Origin: a virus
Reading direction: 5' to 3' (one strand)
Virus record (IMG/VR): IMGVR_UViG_3300032322_000223
Coordinates: 1 to 31,872 of that record
DNA: 31,872 bases
Part shown: one piece after another, positions 24,487 to 31,872 of the stretch
How the letters are laid out: each line of letters opens with the position of its first letter
Numbering within the stretch: the first letter of the stretch is position 1
Made by a program: the position numbers and the translations under genes
The notes under the pieces: model-generated
What the model was told of the DNA's origin: nothing
Databases searched by the model: none
The model's input: only the letters and a program-made list of their open reading frames with translations

Positions 24487-27400
24487 TATGCTCTTTGTCT
24501 CCTAATTCTTTGTGCATCAACTTGTTTAATTTGTGTCATAACAGCCTTTGCAATTTCATTTGGATTTGCATTTGATCCATTAATATTAAACCCTAGACTA
24601 TAATTATACACTGCCGTTGAGTTGTCGCTAACAGATGTTGAAACATTATTAATAGGAACTTGCCCAGATGCGCTAGACCCTATCATTGAAGGATATTTTG
24701 ATTCATTTAACATTGAAAGTAAAGGACCAAATTGCTGAGTTGCTTTTTTGTTCATTACAAACTCACCAGGAGTTAGCATTGCTGGCACGGTGTCTGAACC
24801 AATACTTCCACCACTAGCCATATATTTAGGAACCATGCCACCCATTGCCATTGGCATAATCTTTCCACCATACATTTTTCCACCACCAGAAGAAGATCCA
24901 ATTGTGGTAGTTCTAATTATATGATTTGTAGTTACTGTTGTGTTTAAGGCTAAAATCCTATTTAAAATTCCTTGTGCTCTATCTTGAGCATTCTTAAGTT
25001 CTTTTTGATATTCCCCTGCGCTTATTTTTGCTAAGTCAAGAGCAACTTGTTGATCTTCTATGACTTGTTTTCTTTGATTATTAATTGCAAGTTCATTTTC
25101 CATTTGTGTTTTATTTTTTTGCAATGCTTCTTCTGCAGCAATAACTGCATTCTGTGCTACAAGTAGTCTATCTTGCTGAATTGCATAAATTTGATCTTCT
25201 TCTACACGAATTGCTGCAGTAGCAACTGCTCTTTGTTGTTCTAATGCGTAAATTTGTTGTTCAATTGCAAACTGTCTTTGAGCAATTTGATCTTTTGTTA
25301 ATCCACCTGCACTAGTTACTCCTGCAATTGCAGACTCTCTTGCAGCCTGCAAAGCATCTGTACTTCTTTTCATAGAAGCCTGTGCTGCTTCCGCTCTTGC
25401 ATCTTGTATAGCCTTGGCTGCTGCTGAAATATCTCCTTGAGTTAAAGCATCTGCAATTGTAAGTTTAGACTTTTCTTGCGCCATAAGATCTTGATTAATT
25501 TCAGAAATTTTATTAAGGGCTTTTTCTTGCAAATCATATTTATCATTAATTGATTGTGTTTGTCTATCAATATCTTTTAGTTGCTCAGAGAGTACTGAAG
25601 ACTCTGCTTGCAGAGTTTCAATTGGTCTATTAAAGGTTAATTCTATATTTCTTTGTTTTTTCTCTATAGAACTTTGAATGTTTGATATTTCTTTTTCTAT
25701 TCCATTAACAGTTTTTTGTGCAGTTTCTACTGCTGCTTCGCCAGTTTTAATTGCATTTCTATATTTAGCCTGAATACTTTTTTCTACAACATCAAACATT
25801 TCTTCTGGTGATAAAGGTGCTTTTTTAACTTCTGCATTTACTTGCTTAATTAATCCAAGAAGAGTTTTCCAGTTTTTTGATCCAACCTTTGTTGTTGCTA
25901 GGGCTGCAGCCAATATTGGATTTTTTGCTGCTTCAAATGCTTTTCCAGTTTCCATGCCTACAGACTTTAATCTAGAGTATGCTTTTCTACTGTTTTCTAA
26001 TTCTTTTCTTTGTGCAATTAAATCTTCTTTTGCTTTTTGGAATGGACTTTTTTCTCCAGGGCCTTTATCAACTAGGTCTTTAAATGGTTCTATAGGGACA
26101 ATCTGGCCTGCCATTGTATTTTGAGCAAGCGTTAATTTTTCTAATTCTTTTCTTGCTGCAGCAACTATTGCTGGATTTTTTGACATTAAATCTTGGAATA
26201 TTTTTTCACTAACAGATGCATTAAGCAAAGAGGCTTTTACAAGCAATAGTTTAGTGTCATAGTCTTTAACGCCCTTTGCTGCCTCAGCAAATTTAGGACT
26301 TACATTAAGCAATACTTTATCCATAAGCAACATTCCTTCAGTTCCTTTAGGTATTGTTGCTGAAATTTCTGCCATTTTTTTATTATATTCATCTGCTTTA
26401 ATTACTTGATTTCCAAATGCTGATGTTAAACTAGTAAGTGTGTTTCCGAGTGCTGCAGAGGTAATGTTTAATTGTTTTTGTTGTTCCTTAGTTAATTTAA
26501 TTGTCTCTGGTCCTAAGATCACTCCACCTCTACCACCGCCAATAACTTGTCTTGATTTTTTGACTCCACCCTCAAATGCTTTATTAAATCCTTCTGTTGT
26601 ATCTTTTGCTAATTTAATTGCAGCGGCTTTTCCTTCTTCTGTAGACAAATCAATTTGTTTAAACTTTAATGAAACATTTGTTTTTCCAGCCTCTTCACCC
26701 AATGCGTCAATATATGTTTTTACGGCTTCTTTTGTAAAACCTTGACCGCCTAGATCTAATGCAATAGCATTAAAAGCAATTTGGGCTTCTTCAACTGTTG
26801 CACTTTTAATAGCCTCAATATCTTTTTTGTATTTATCTAAAAATTCTTTGCTGCTTCTTAATTCATCTACCTTTGTTCTTTCTGAAGCAGTAAGTTGGTT
26901 AGCGCTAATTGTTGCTCCACTACCTGCTCTTGCTGTTGTGGTTTGACCTAGCATACCTCCCAAAAATTTAACTTTATCAGTTGTCATGGTCATTGCATCA
27001 GCAAGACCTTCTGTTGCCATTCTTTCTTTTTCTTTGGCTTTATTAAATAAGTCAAGAGCACCTTTTGCTAATAACAAACCAGATATAACTAATCCTACTG
27101 GTCCTAAGAATCTTGCTATAATTTTTCCAAAGTTTAATAGGTTTGGTAATAATTTTTTAATTCCACCACTAAATAAAGTAGAGTTAAATGCCATTTTTTG
27201 TGTAGCAACATTACCAACCAACATACCTGCTGTGCTAGCCCTAGTTTTTGCTAATTCTAATACTTTAGTTTGTGTTAAAAGTTGGGTTACAGACATCAAG
27301 CCAAACAGTAAACCAGAGTATTTCATTACTTGTGAAGAAAGACTTCCTATAGTTCCACCAGCCATTGTTCCTGCACCAGCAAGTGAAGTCAGTGCAAATG

Positions 27401-30400
27401 TACCACCCATAAGTGCATTGTTCATTCTTGACAATCTTTCAGATGATTGTCTTATATTACTTAATTGTTGTTGTCCTGCTGCCAACACTTGTGGACTTGC
27501 TGGCATTCCTGCTTGAACTTGTGATAACGTTGTTCCTGGACCCTGTGGTCTTGTTGCTCTCCTTGAGCCTTTTCTTACTGTTGTTGTTGAAGCATTGTTG
27601 TATGCATTTGCATCATCTTTTCCATCTTGAGCAGCAAGGCGGTGAGGGCTTTGACGATCACGACTTTCAACGTAAAGATCTGTAAGACCTGCCTCTTGTG
27701 TTCCTTTTTTATATTCCATTGCATCTTTTTTTGCTTTTTCTCTAAGTTGAGCCTGTGTTGCAAGATTTGCTTCTTGAATTCTTGTTGTAGAAAAATGTTC
27801 TTGTGATGTTGAAAGTTTACTAGACATGCTCTGAGGATCTACATTTGTTGGAAGCATAAAACGTGGAATTCCATATGTTCCTACTCCTGCTGATCCACTT
27901 TGTCCTAGAACTGCTGCTTGTCTTGCTTTGCTTCGTGATCCATATGGTCCAGGAGTTGCTGCTGCTTTTGCAACTATGTTGTCGGGAAGTGCTTCTGCAA
28001 GTGCTGTTGCATCTGCTCCTTTTTTAATATTAAGAGAAAGTTCTTTTGCTTTTGCTTGTGCTTCAATTAAATCTTTTTGTAATTCTGGCATCATTTCTGT
28101 TGCTGTCATATTAAACTTATGAATAGCCCCACCAGATGATTCCATATCTGCATTAAACTTTTCAACAATCGGTCCAAATGCTTCTGCTGCTGGTTTTCCT
28201 GCATTTACTGCAGCCTCTGCTGCTTGAATTGCAGCAAGATTATTTGCTTTCCAAAGATCCATCTCTCTTGCAATTGCTGTGGCTGATACCTTTGCCTTAT
28301 CCATAATTTCTTTAACATATATACTTGCTACATCTGCTAAATCGGATGGATTAATATCTTCAAAATTTACCAAACCACTTGTATTAGAAACATTTTCAAG
28401 ATATGGTCTTACTACGGTTGTACCTGATTTGCCAACTCTTCCTGATGCTCCTGATCCAATTCTTCCACTTCTATACCCTGGAATATTGTCTGCAACCATT
28501 CCTTGAATTAATGGTGCATACTTTTTTGCCAAATCTGTTGGAATAACTGCTTCACCTGGTGTAAGCATTGCTGGAACTGTATCTTTGTTACCACTTCCTG
28601 GAACAGATACTATACCGCTAGCAAACTTTTTTCTACCTCTTGGTGGTATCATTGCGCCAGGGTTCGCTGCTGCAAATCTTGATGCTGCTCCTGCTGCAGA
28701 TGAGTATGCTGCTATAAGTTGATTAATTGCTGCTGCTTCAGCAGTAAATGTTTGTGTAAGTTTTGCGTGTGTTTGATCAAGTGAGTGTGCTGCTGCTGCA
28801 GCCTCTAATTGCTCCATTGACATATATTGCGTTTGTTCGCCAAGAATCTGCGTTTGGCCAGTTAATCTTTGATACCCTCCACGCAAAGTAAGGAATAATT
28901 TAATTATATTAGCAATACCGTTTGCAAGCAAACCAAAAGTCATAAGCAATACAGGTCCTGCTGCTCCAATACCGACAGTCAAAAGCGTTATAATTCTTTT
29001 TGTTCCATCAGAAAGATTTGCAAATTTTTCAAGTATATTTCCAACAAACTCAACTATAGGTGTTACTGCTTCTAAAAATGCTTTTCCTACTGGAACAAGA
29101 GCAATCTTTAAATCTTCAACACTCTTTTTAAATTTATTCATTGCAGAATCTGCAGTCATTCCTAATTCTTTTTCAGATAAAGATGAAAGTTCTTCAACTG
29201 ATGAGTTGGCTAAATCAAGAACACGAGCAGCCTGATTTCCATCTTTTGCTACGTTAGCGAATAAAGTTGATAAACGTGCAAACTGGAATTTACCAAACAT
29301 TTGTTCAATAGCCTGTGCTCTATTTAATGGATCCAACTGATTAAGTGCTGTTGCAAATTCTATTACTGTTGCTTTAAGATCACCTTTATTTGATTTTACA
29401 ATTTCTTCAGCGTTAATTCCAAAAGACTTAAGCATTGCAGATGCTCTACCTGTTGGATTAATCAATGCTGCCAAACCAGATTTAAGTGCGTTTGCACCTT
29501 CTGATGCATTAATACCGCCTTCTTTCATTGCAGCCATAAAGAATGTTAAATCTTTTACATCTCCACCTAATTGCTGAATAACTGGTGCTACCTTTGGAAT
29601 TGCAGTAGTAATGTCATCAAGAGATACAACTGTCTGGTTTTCTACTGCGTTAAGAAAATCAATTGATTCTGCAAGTTTATCCGATGACATGCCAAAAGCA
29701 TTTTGCAATGATATGGTTGTTTCAAGAGCCTTTTGACTTTCAACTTGACCAAGAATAGAAAGACGTGTTGCTTGTTGTGTTTGACGTTGTAAGTCTAAGC
29801 CTTGAAAACCTGCTGCTGCTGCTTCTGATGCCAAACCAACTGTTGTTGCAACTGCAACGCCATACTTTGTAAACTGTTTTCCAAGTTCTATAATATTATC
29901 TAAGGCTTGCTGTGTTTCTTCTTGTGGCGTAAATAGATCTCCATAAACCTTTTTAAATCTAAGTGCTTGGGCTTCCATGTCCATAAATGTTTTTGTTGCT
30001 GCAGATCCAACGGCCATAAGTGGAAGGGTAAAACCAACCATTAACTGACGACCAGCCCACTGTGTATTCTTACCAAAGTTCAAAAGATTGGTAGAGCCTT
30101 GCCTCATTAATTGATTAAAGAGTGCTTGTTTTTGTGCTGCCAACTGAACCTTTGTTCCATAATCATCCATATTAAGTTCTGTAGGCATAATAGCCATTGC
30201 TCTCATTGCACCGCTTGAATCACGGCCCATCTTAATATATTGTGTTTGAAGTTTCTTTACACGTTCTTCTGCTACCTTGCCAATTGTGTCAAACTCTGTT
30301 TTAAATAAACGACCAAATGTTTTTGTTGATGCCCCCGCATAGCGGAAGTATTCTCGCATTGAGAACTTGTTCTTTTCTAATGAATCAGTAAATGATTCTG

Positions 30401-30620
30401 CAGATGTTCTTACTGTTCGCATTTCGGCTGTAAAAGCACCGATTGAATTTATGCTACTTAAAAGATTTTTTTGTAAATCTCTTTGTGCAAGTGCTGCTGT
30501 TTCACTTGATTTGGCTATTGAGGTATGGAACTGCGAAATCTGTCGTTGGAGAGATTTTAACTGTGCTAATGCAGCAGATGAATCAATATTAATGTCAATA
30601 TTTGCATTAACATCAGCCAT
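24486..30620 (-). CDS. Tail tape measure protein
   Basis: 2044 residues, by far the largest gene. The N-terminal ~170 residues are helical and coiled. A TP901-type core follows at about 175-420 (FGKNTQWAGRQLMVGFTLPL, then EGGINASEGANALKSGLAAL). Hydrophobic membrane-like segments lie near 538-580 (IITLLTVGIGAAGPVLLMTF) and 1065-1200 (FLGPVGLVISGLLLAKGALD). Long coiled coils fill about 1600-1875. Two copies of the motif DTVPAMLTPGE occur, near residues 677 and 1940. The protein sets tail length, is threaded inside the tail tube, and may help DNA enter the cell. At the usual rule of thumb of about 1.5 angstrom per residue the tail could approach 300 nm, though hydrophobic and globular parts make this an upper guess. 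Confidence 0.95.
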   Translation of the reverse strand: MADVNANIDINIDSSAALAQLKSLQRQISQFHTSIAKSSETAALAQRDLQKNLLSSINSIGAFTAEMRTVRTSAESFTDSLEKNKFSMREYFRYAGASTKTFGRLFKTEFDTIGKVAEERVKKLQTQYIKMGRDSSGAMRAMAIMPTELNMDDYGTKVQLAAQKQALFNQLMRQGSTNLLNFGKNTQWAGRQLMVGFTLPLMAVGSAATKTFMDMEAQALRFKKVYGDLFTPQEETQQALDNIIELGKQFTKYGVAVATTVGLASEAAAAGFQGLDLQRQTQQATRLSILGQVESQKALETTISLQNAFGMSSDKLAESIDFLNAVENQTVVSLDDITTAIPKVAPVIQQLGGDVKDLTFFMAAMKEGGINASEGANALKSGLAALINPTGRASAMLKSFGINAEEIVKSNKGDLKATVIEFATALNQLDPLNRAQAIEQMFGKFQFARLSTLFANVAKDGNQAARVLDLANSSVEELSSLSEKELGMTADSAMNKFKKSVEDLKIALVPVGKAFLEAVTPIVEFVGNILEKFANLSDGTKRIITLLTVGIGAAGPVLLMTFGLLANGIANIIKLFLTLRGGYQRLTGQTQILGEQTQYMSMEQLEAAAAAHSLDQTHAKLTQTFTAEAAAINQLIAAYSSAAGAASRFAAANPGAMIPPRGRKKFASGIVSVPGSGNKDTVPAMLTPGEAVIPTDLAKKYAPLIQGMVADNIPGYRSGRIGSGASGRVGKSGTTVVRPYLENVSNTSGLVNFEDINPSDLADVASIYVKEIMDKAKVSATAIAREMDLWKANNLAAIQAAEAAVNAGKPAAEAFGPIVEKFNADMESSGGAIHKFNMTATEMMPELQKDLIEAQAKAKELSLNIKKGADATALAEALPDNIVAKAAATPGPYGSRSKARQAAVLGQSGSAGVGTYGIPRFMLPTNVDPQSMSSKLSTSQEHFSTTRIQEANLATQAQLREKAKKDAMEYKKGTQEAGLTDLYVESRDRQSPHRLAAQDGKDDANAYNNASTTTVRKGSRRATRPQGPGTTLSQVQAGMPASPQVLAAGQQQLSNIRQSSERLSRMNNALMGGTFALTSLAGAGTMAGGTIGSLSSQVMKYSGLLFGLMSVTQLLTQTKVLELAKTRASTAGMLVGNVATQKMAFNSTLFSGGIKKLLPNLLNFGKIIARFLGPVGLVISGLLLAKGALDLFNKAKEKERMATEGLADAMTMTTDKVKFLGGMLGQTTTARAGSGATISANQLTASERTKVDELRSSKEFLDKYKKDIEAIKSATVEEAQIAFNAIALDLGGQGFTKEAVKTYIDALGEEAGKTNVSLKFKQIDLSTEEGKAAAIKLAKDTTEGFNKAFEGGVKKSRQVIGGGRGGVILGPETIKLTKEQQKQLNITSAALGNTLTSLTSAFGNQVIKADEYNKKMAEISATIPKGTEGMLLMDKVLLNVSPKFAEAAKGVKDYDTKLLLVKASLLNASVSEKIFQDLMSKNPAIVAAARKELEKLTLAQNTMAGQIVPIEPFKDLVDKGPGEKSPFQKAKEDLIAQRKELENSRKAYSRLKSVGMETGKAFEAAKNPILAAALATTKVGSKNWKTLLGLIKQVNAEVKKAPLSPEEMFDVVEKSIQAKYRNAIKTGEAAVETAQKTVNGIEKEISNIQSSIEKKQRNIELTFNRPIETLQAESSVLSEQLKDIDRQTQSINDKYDLQEKALNKISEINQDLMAQEKSKLTIADALTQGDISAAAKAIQDARAEAAQASMKRSTDALQAARESAIAGVTSAGGLTKDQIAQRQFAIEQQIYALEQQRAVATAAIRVEEDQIYAIQQDRLLVAQNAVIAAEEALQKNKTQMENELAINNQRKQVIEDQQVALDLAKISAGEYQKELKNAQDRAQGILNRILALNTTVTTNHIIRTTTIGSSSGGGKMYGGKIMPMAMGGMVPKYMASGGSIGSDTVPAMLTPGEFVMNKKATQQFGPLLSMLNESKYPSMIGSSASGQVPINNVSTSVSDNSTAVYNYSLGFNINGSNANPNEIAKAVMTQIKQVDAQRIRRQRA

Positions 30621-30642
30621 TTAGTTCCATACCTCTTTTAAA

Positions 30643-30972
30643 TTATTCAGCCAGGGTTACGCCAAGAACGTCTGAAACTTCAGAAAGTTTAATTCCTGAT
30701 GCTGCTTCTACGATCTTGTAAACAGTTGGAAGATCAACAATCTCTTCTAACTTTGCTACGTCTTCTGAGAGTTCTGGCTTATATTGTTTCATCGCAATCT
30801 GAACACATTCCATAAGAATGTCCATAGACTTTTCATTATTATCCGCCACTGCTCCCACACCCTCAAACTTCTTCATAAATGGACGAAGTAGAGAGATTTT
30901 TAGAGGACGTACTGTAACCTTTGTGCCATCAATTAGCGTAAGGATTGTTTCCTCATGCGTAGTTGTTGCCAT
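30643..30972 (-). CDS. Short tail assembly chaperone-like protein (G-like)
   Basis: 109 residues, directly before the tape measure gene. It is a clear paralogue of the first ~100 residues of the next gene upstream: shared MATT start, LIDG, PLKI, EC-x-x-IAMKQY, DxPT-x-YKI and SGIK. It lacks the second domain of that gene. In siphoviruses the gene(s) before the tape measure encode chaperones that hold the tape measure protein while the tail tube assembles. A strong AGGAGG (30978-30983) lies five bases before the ATG and an extended -10 promoter sequence precedes it. GC is about 42-43% in sampled lines and codons ending in C or G are frequent, unlike the AT-ending codons of the paralogue. This suggests high expression. 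There is no room for a frameshifted extension, since the tape measure ATG is 22 bases away. Confidence 0.75.
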   Translation of the reverse strand: MATTTHEETILTLIDGTKVTVRPLKISLLRPFMKKFEGVGAVADNNEKSMDILMECVQIAMKQYKPELSEDVAKLEEIVDLPTVYKIVEAASGIKLSEVSDVLGVTLAE

Positions 30973-30977
30973 TATTT

Positions 30978-31005
30978 CCTCCTATAGGTTATGTCAATTA
31001 TAGCA
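30978..31005 (-). promoter_or_regulatory. Extended -10 promoter and strong ribosome-binding site before the short chaperone
   Basis: On the minus strand, TGCTATAAT (31005-30997) is a perfect extended -10 element (TGn plus TATAAT). About 14 bases further on lies AGGAGG (30983-30978). Transcription would start near 30990. The -35 is weak. The element sits in the 41-base gap between the two chaperone paralogues and would raise expression of the short one and of the tape measure gene. Confidence 0.55.
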
Positions 31006-31013
31006 TAAAAACA

Positions 31014-31709
31014 TTATTTTCTAAGGTCTTCATAATCAATACCCATTCCAATTCCAAACCCTGCTTGCCTTGCATTCTGACCTTGAAGTGCTAATATATC
31101 ATTACTATCATTTGTTGCACCTTTACTAAATACTCTTGCTTTTAAGTCTTCCCATTCTTTTTGTCCCCTGCTAGATCCAGCCTGTTGTTCTAAATCCACA
31201 CCCTGAATTGCTGCAAGAAACTTTTTTTCTTCATAATCAAGTTCTCTACGGCTTGAAAGAGTTGCCATTAATTCTGGCATTGATAAAGATTCTTCAAGTT
31301 CTTTATAATCTTTCCATATACCCAGCAAAAAAACCTCAGACTCTATTTTTGCAAGATCTAGGTCTGACCATGTGGCTCCACTATCTGTTGCTTGATCTTT
31401 TACAGGCTCTTCTGATTTTTGATTAATCTTAATTCCAGCAGACACATCCAGTATTTTATAAATTGTTGGCATATCAAAACTATCTTCTACGGCTTCTTTT
31501 GTTTTTGATATTTCTGGATAGTATTGTTTCATTGCTATCCTTACGCATTCAACTAAACTCTCTATGGCTTCGTCATCATTTTTTGTTAATTTAACATCCT
31601 CAAATGCCTCCATAAATTCACGTAAATATTTTATTTTTAATGGAGTTATTTCTAATTCTGAACCATCAATTAGATTTATTATTTTACTTTGATAAACTGT
31701 TGTTGCCAT
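31014..31709 (-). CDS. Long tail assembly chaperone-like protein (GT-like)
   Basis: 231 residues. Residues 1-100 match the short paralogue. A polar linker follows (near 100-110, KSEEPVKDQATDSGATW), then a second domain with SDLDLAKIESEVFLLGIWKD, LSMPELMATLSSRRELDYEE and KKFLAAIQGVDLEQ, which resembles the T-type extension of siphovirus G/GT chaperones. A Gly-rich tail ends the protein. In most phages the T part is reached by programmed ribosomal frameshifting; here both domains are in one uninterrupted frame. The ribosome-binding site is weak (GAAAGA) and a hairpin terminator lies 22-55 bases upstream, so expression is probably lower than for the short paralogue. Codons are strongly AT-ending. 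Confidence 0.75.
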   Translation of the reverse strand: MATTVYQSKIINLIDGSELEITPLKIKYLREFMEAFEDVKLTKNDDEAIESLVECVRIAMKQYYPEISKTKEAVEDSFDMPTIYKILDVSAGIKINQKSEEPVKDQATDSGATWSDLDLAKIESEVFLLGIWKDYKELEESLSMPELMATLSSRRELDYEEKKFLAAIQGVDLEQQAGSSRGQKEWEDLKARVFSKGATNDSNDILALQGQNARQAGFGIGMGIDYEDLRK

Positions 31710-31718
31710 AATCTTTCT

Positions 31719-31727
31719 ATTCTATCA
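31719..31727 (-). promoter_or_regulatory. Candidate extended -10 before the long chaperone gene
   Basis: Minus-strand TGATAGAAT fits TGn followed by a five-of-six -10 (TAGAAT). It lies between the upstream terminator and the start codon, where a promoter is needed unless the gene depends on read-through. The predicted start of transcription is only a few bases before the ATG, so a leaderless or nearly leaderless transcript is possible. No -35 is evident. Confidence 0.3.
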
Positions 31728-31730
31728 CAG

Positions 31731-31764
31731 GCAAAACAAAAAACCCACCTCATTAGAGATGGGT
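31731..31764 (-). terminator. Rho-independent terminator after the major tail protein gene
   Basis: On the minus strand ACCCATCTC (31764-31756) pairs with GAGGTGGGT (31751-31743) around a 4-base loop, with a single G-U pair, and runs into TTTTTTGTTTTG. It lies about 23 bases after the stop codon of the upstream gene. A strong stop here would let the tail tube gene be made in excess over the tail assembly genes. Confidence 0.85.
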
Positions 31765-31786
31765 CTTAAGTTAATCTAAAGTTAGA

Positions 31787-31872
31787 TTATGATTGTCCCC
31801 AAGTACGATCTACGATCTTACCGTAGGAACCTGACGCATCTTCAGGAAGAAGACGGAATGAAACTTCAAACA
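31787..31872 (-). CDS. C-terminal fragment of a probable major tail (tube) protein
   Basis: The last 28 residues of a gene that begins beyond the right edge. The fragment reads FEVSFRLLPEDASGSYG, then KIVDRTWGQS and a TAA stop. It ends in beta-like strands with a charged turn. The call is by position: a highly expressed gene (GC-rich, C/G-ending codons, its own strong terminator) directly before the tail chaperones and tape measure gene is normally the tail tube protein. The visible sequence is too short to confirm the family. Confidence 0.5.
   Translation of the reverse strand, partial: FEVSFRLLPEDASGSYGKIVDRTWGQS

Noticed and set aside
26986-27516. Plus-strand open frame of 176 codons inside the tape measure gene
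   Set aside because: It lies antisense to a confidently assigned gene in a compositionally simple, helical region; no ribosome-binding site or family resemblance. It is a shadow frame.
31400-31440. Possible slippery run (CAAAAAT) at the junction of the two domains of the long chaperone
   Set aside because: The reading frame is continuous through both domains, the run does not fit the standard X XXY YYZ phase, and a slip would leave the useful frame.
1-31872. tRNA, CRISPR array, integrase or attachment site
   Set aside because: The gene-free gaps (largest 463-583) are too short or occupied by terminators; no tRNA cloverleaf, repeat array or recombinase was seen.

Overview
This window is part of the genome of a tailed double-stranded DNA phage, most likely a long-tailed siphovirus. 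Every supported gene lies on the minus strand, so transcription runs from high to low coordinates. Genes are packed tightly, with many 1-, 4- and 8-base overlaps and regular use of GTG and TTG starts. The DNA is AT-rich. Hand counts of single 60-base lines give about 17-33% GC in most tail genes and about 37-50% in the gene at 584-2194. No ribosomal, tRNA, integrase, CRISPR or clearly bacterial housekeeping gene is visible. The host cannot be read directly. A low-GC actinobacterium, for example a planktonic freshwater lineage, is a plausible guess from the DnaE-type replisome and the style of the secreted surface protein, but this is inference.

Layout in transcription order. (1) 31872-16636 is the tail module: the 3' end of a probable major tail protein, a hairpin terminator, two paralogous tail-assembly-chaperone-like genes (a long two-domain one and a short one-domain one), a 2044-residue tape measure protein, a small distal-tail-type protein, a 1438-residue tail hub/minor tail protein with a lectin-like insertion, and four further structural or receptor-binding proteins. 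(2) 16631-15411 is a boundary cassette: a zinc-ribbon protein, a helix-turn-helix protein and two small conserved-looking proteins of unknown role. (3) 15418-9306 is the replisome: DnaB-type helicase, DnaG-type primase, a probable ssDNA-binding protein and a C-family DNA polymerase III alpha subunit. (4) 9284-5641 is recombination and repair: a RecA/UvsX-like recombinase, a Cys-rich protein, a small PD-(D/E)XK-like protein, a Cas4/RecB-like nuclease, a zinc-finger protein and a RuvC-like resolvase. (5) 5641-2217 holds an unknown 214-residue protein, a 51-residue HTH protein, a MazG/Nmad1-like protein, a probable small terminase and the large terminase. (6) 2194-1 holds two Sec-signal-bearing secreted proteins separated by a terminator.

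Working together, the phage appears to supply its own helicase, primase, polymerase and ssDNA-binding protein. It processes branched replication intermediates with RecA, Cas4-like and RuvC-like proteins and hands the DNA to the terminase. Head genes are not in this window and probably lie beyond the right edge; lysis genes are also absent. The items most worth a second look are the long/short chaperone gene pair, which may replace the usual G/GT programmed frameshift, and the two secreted proteins after the terminase.
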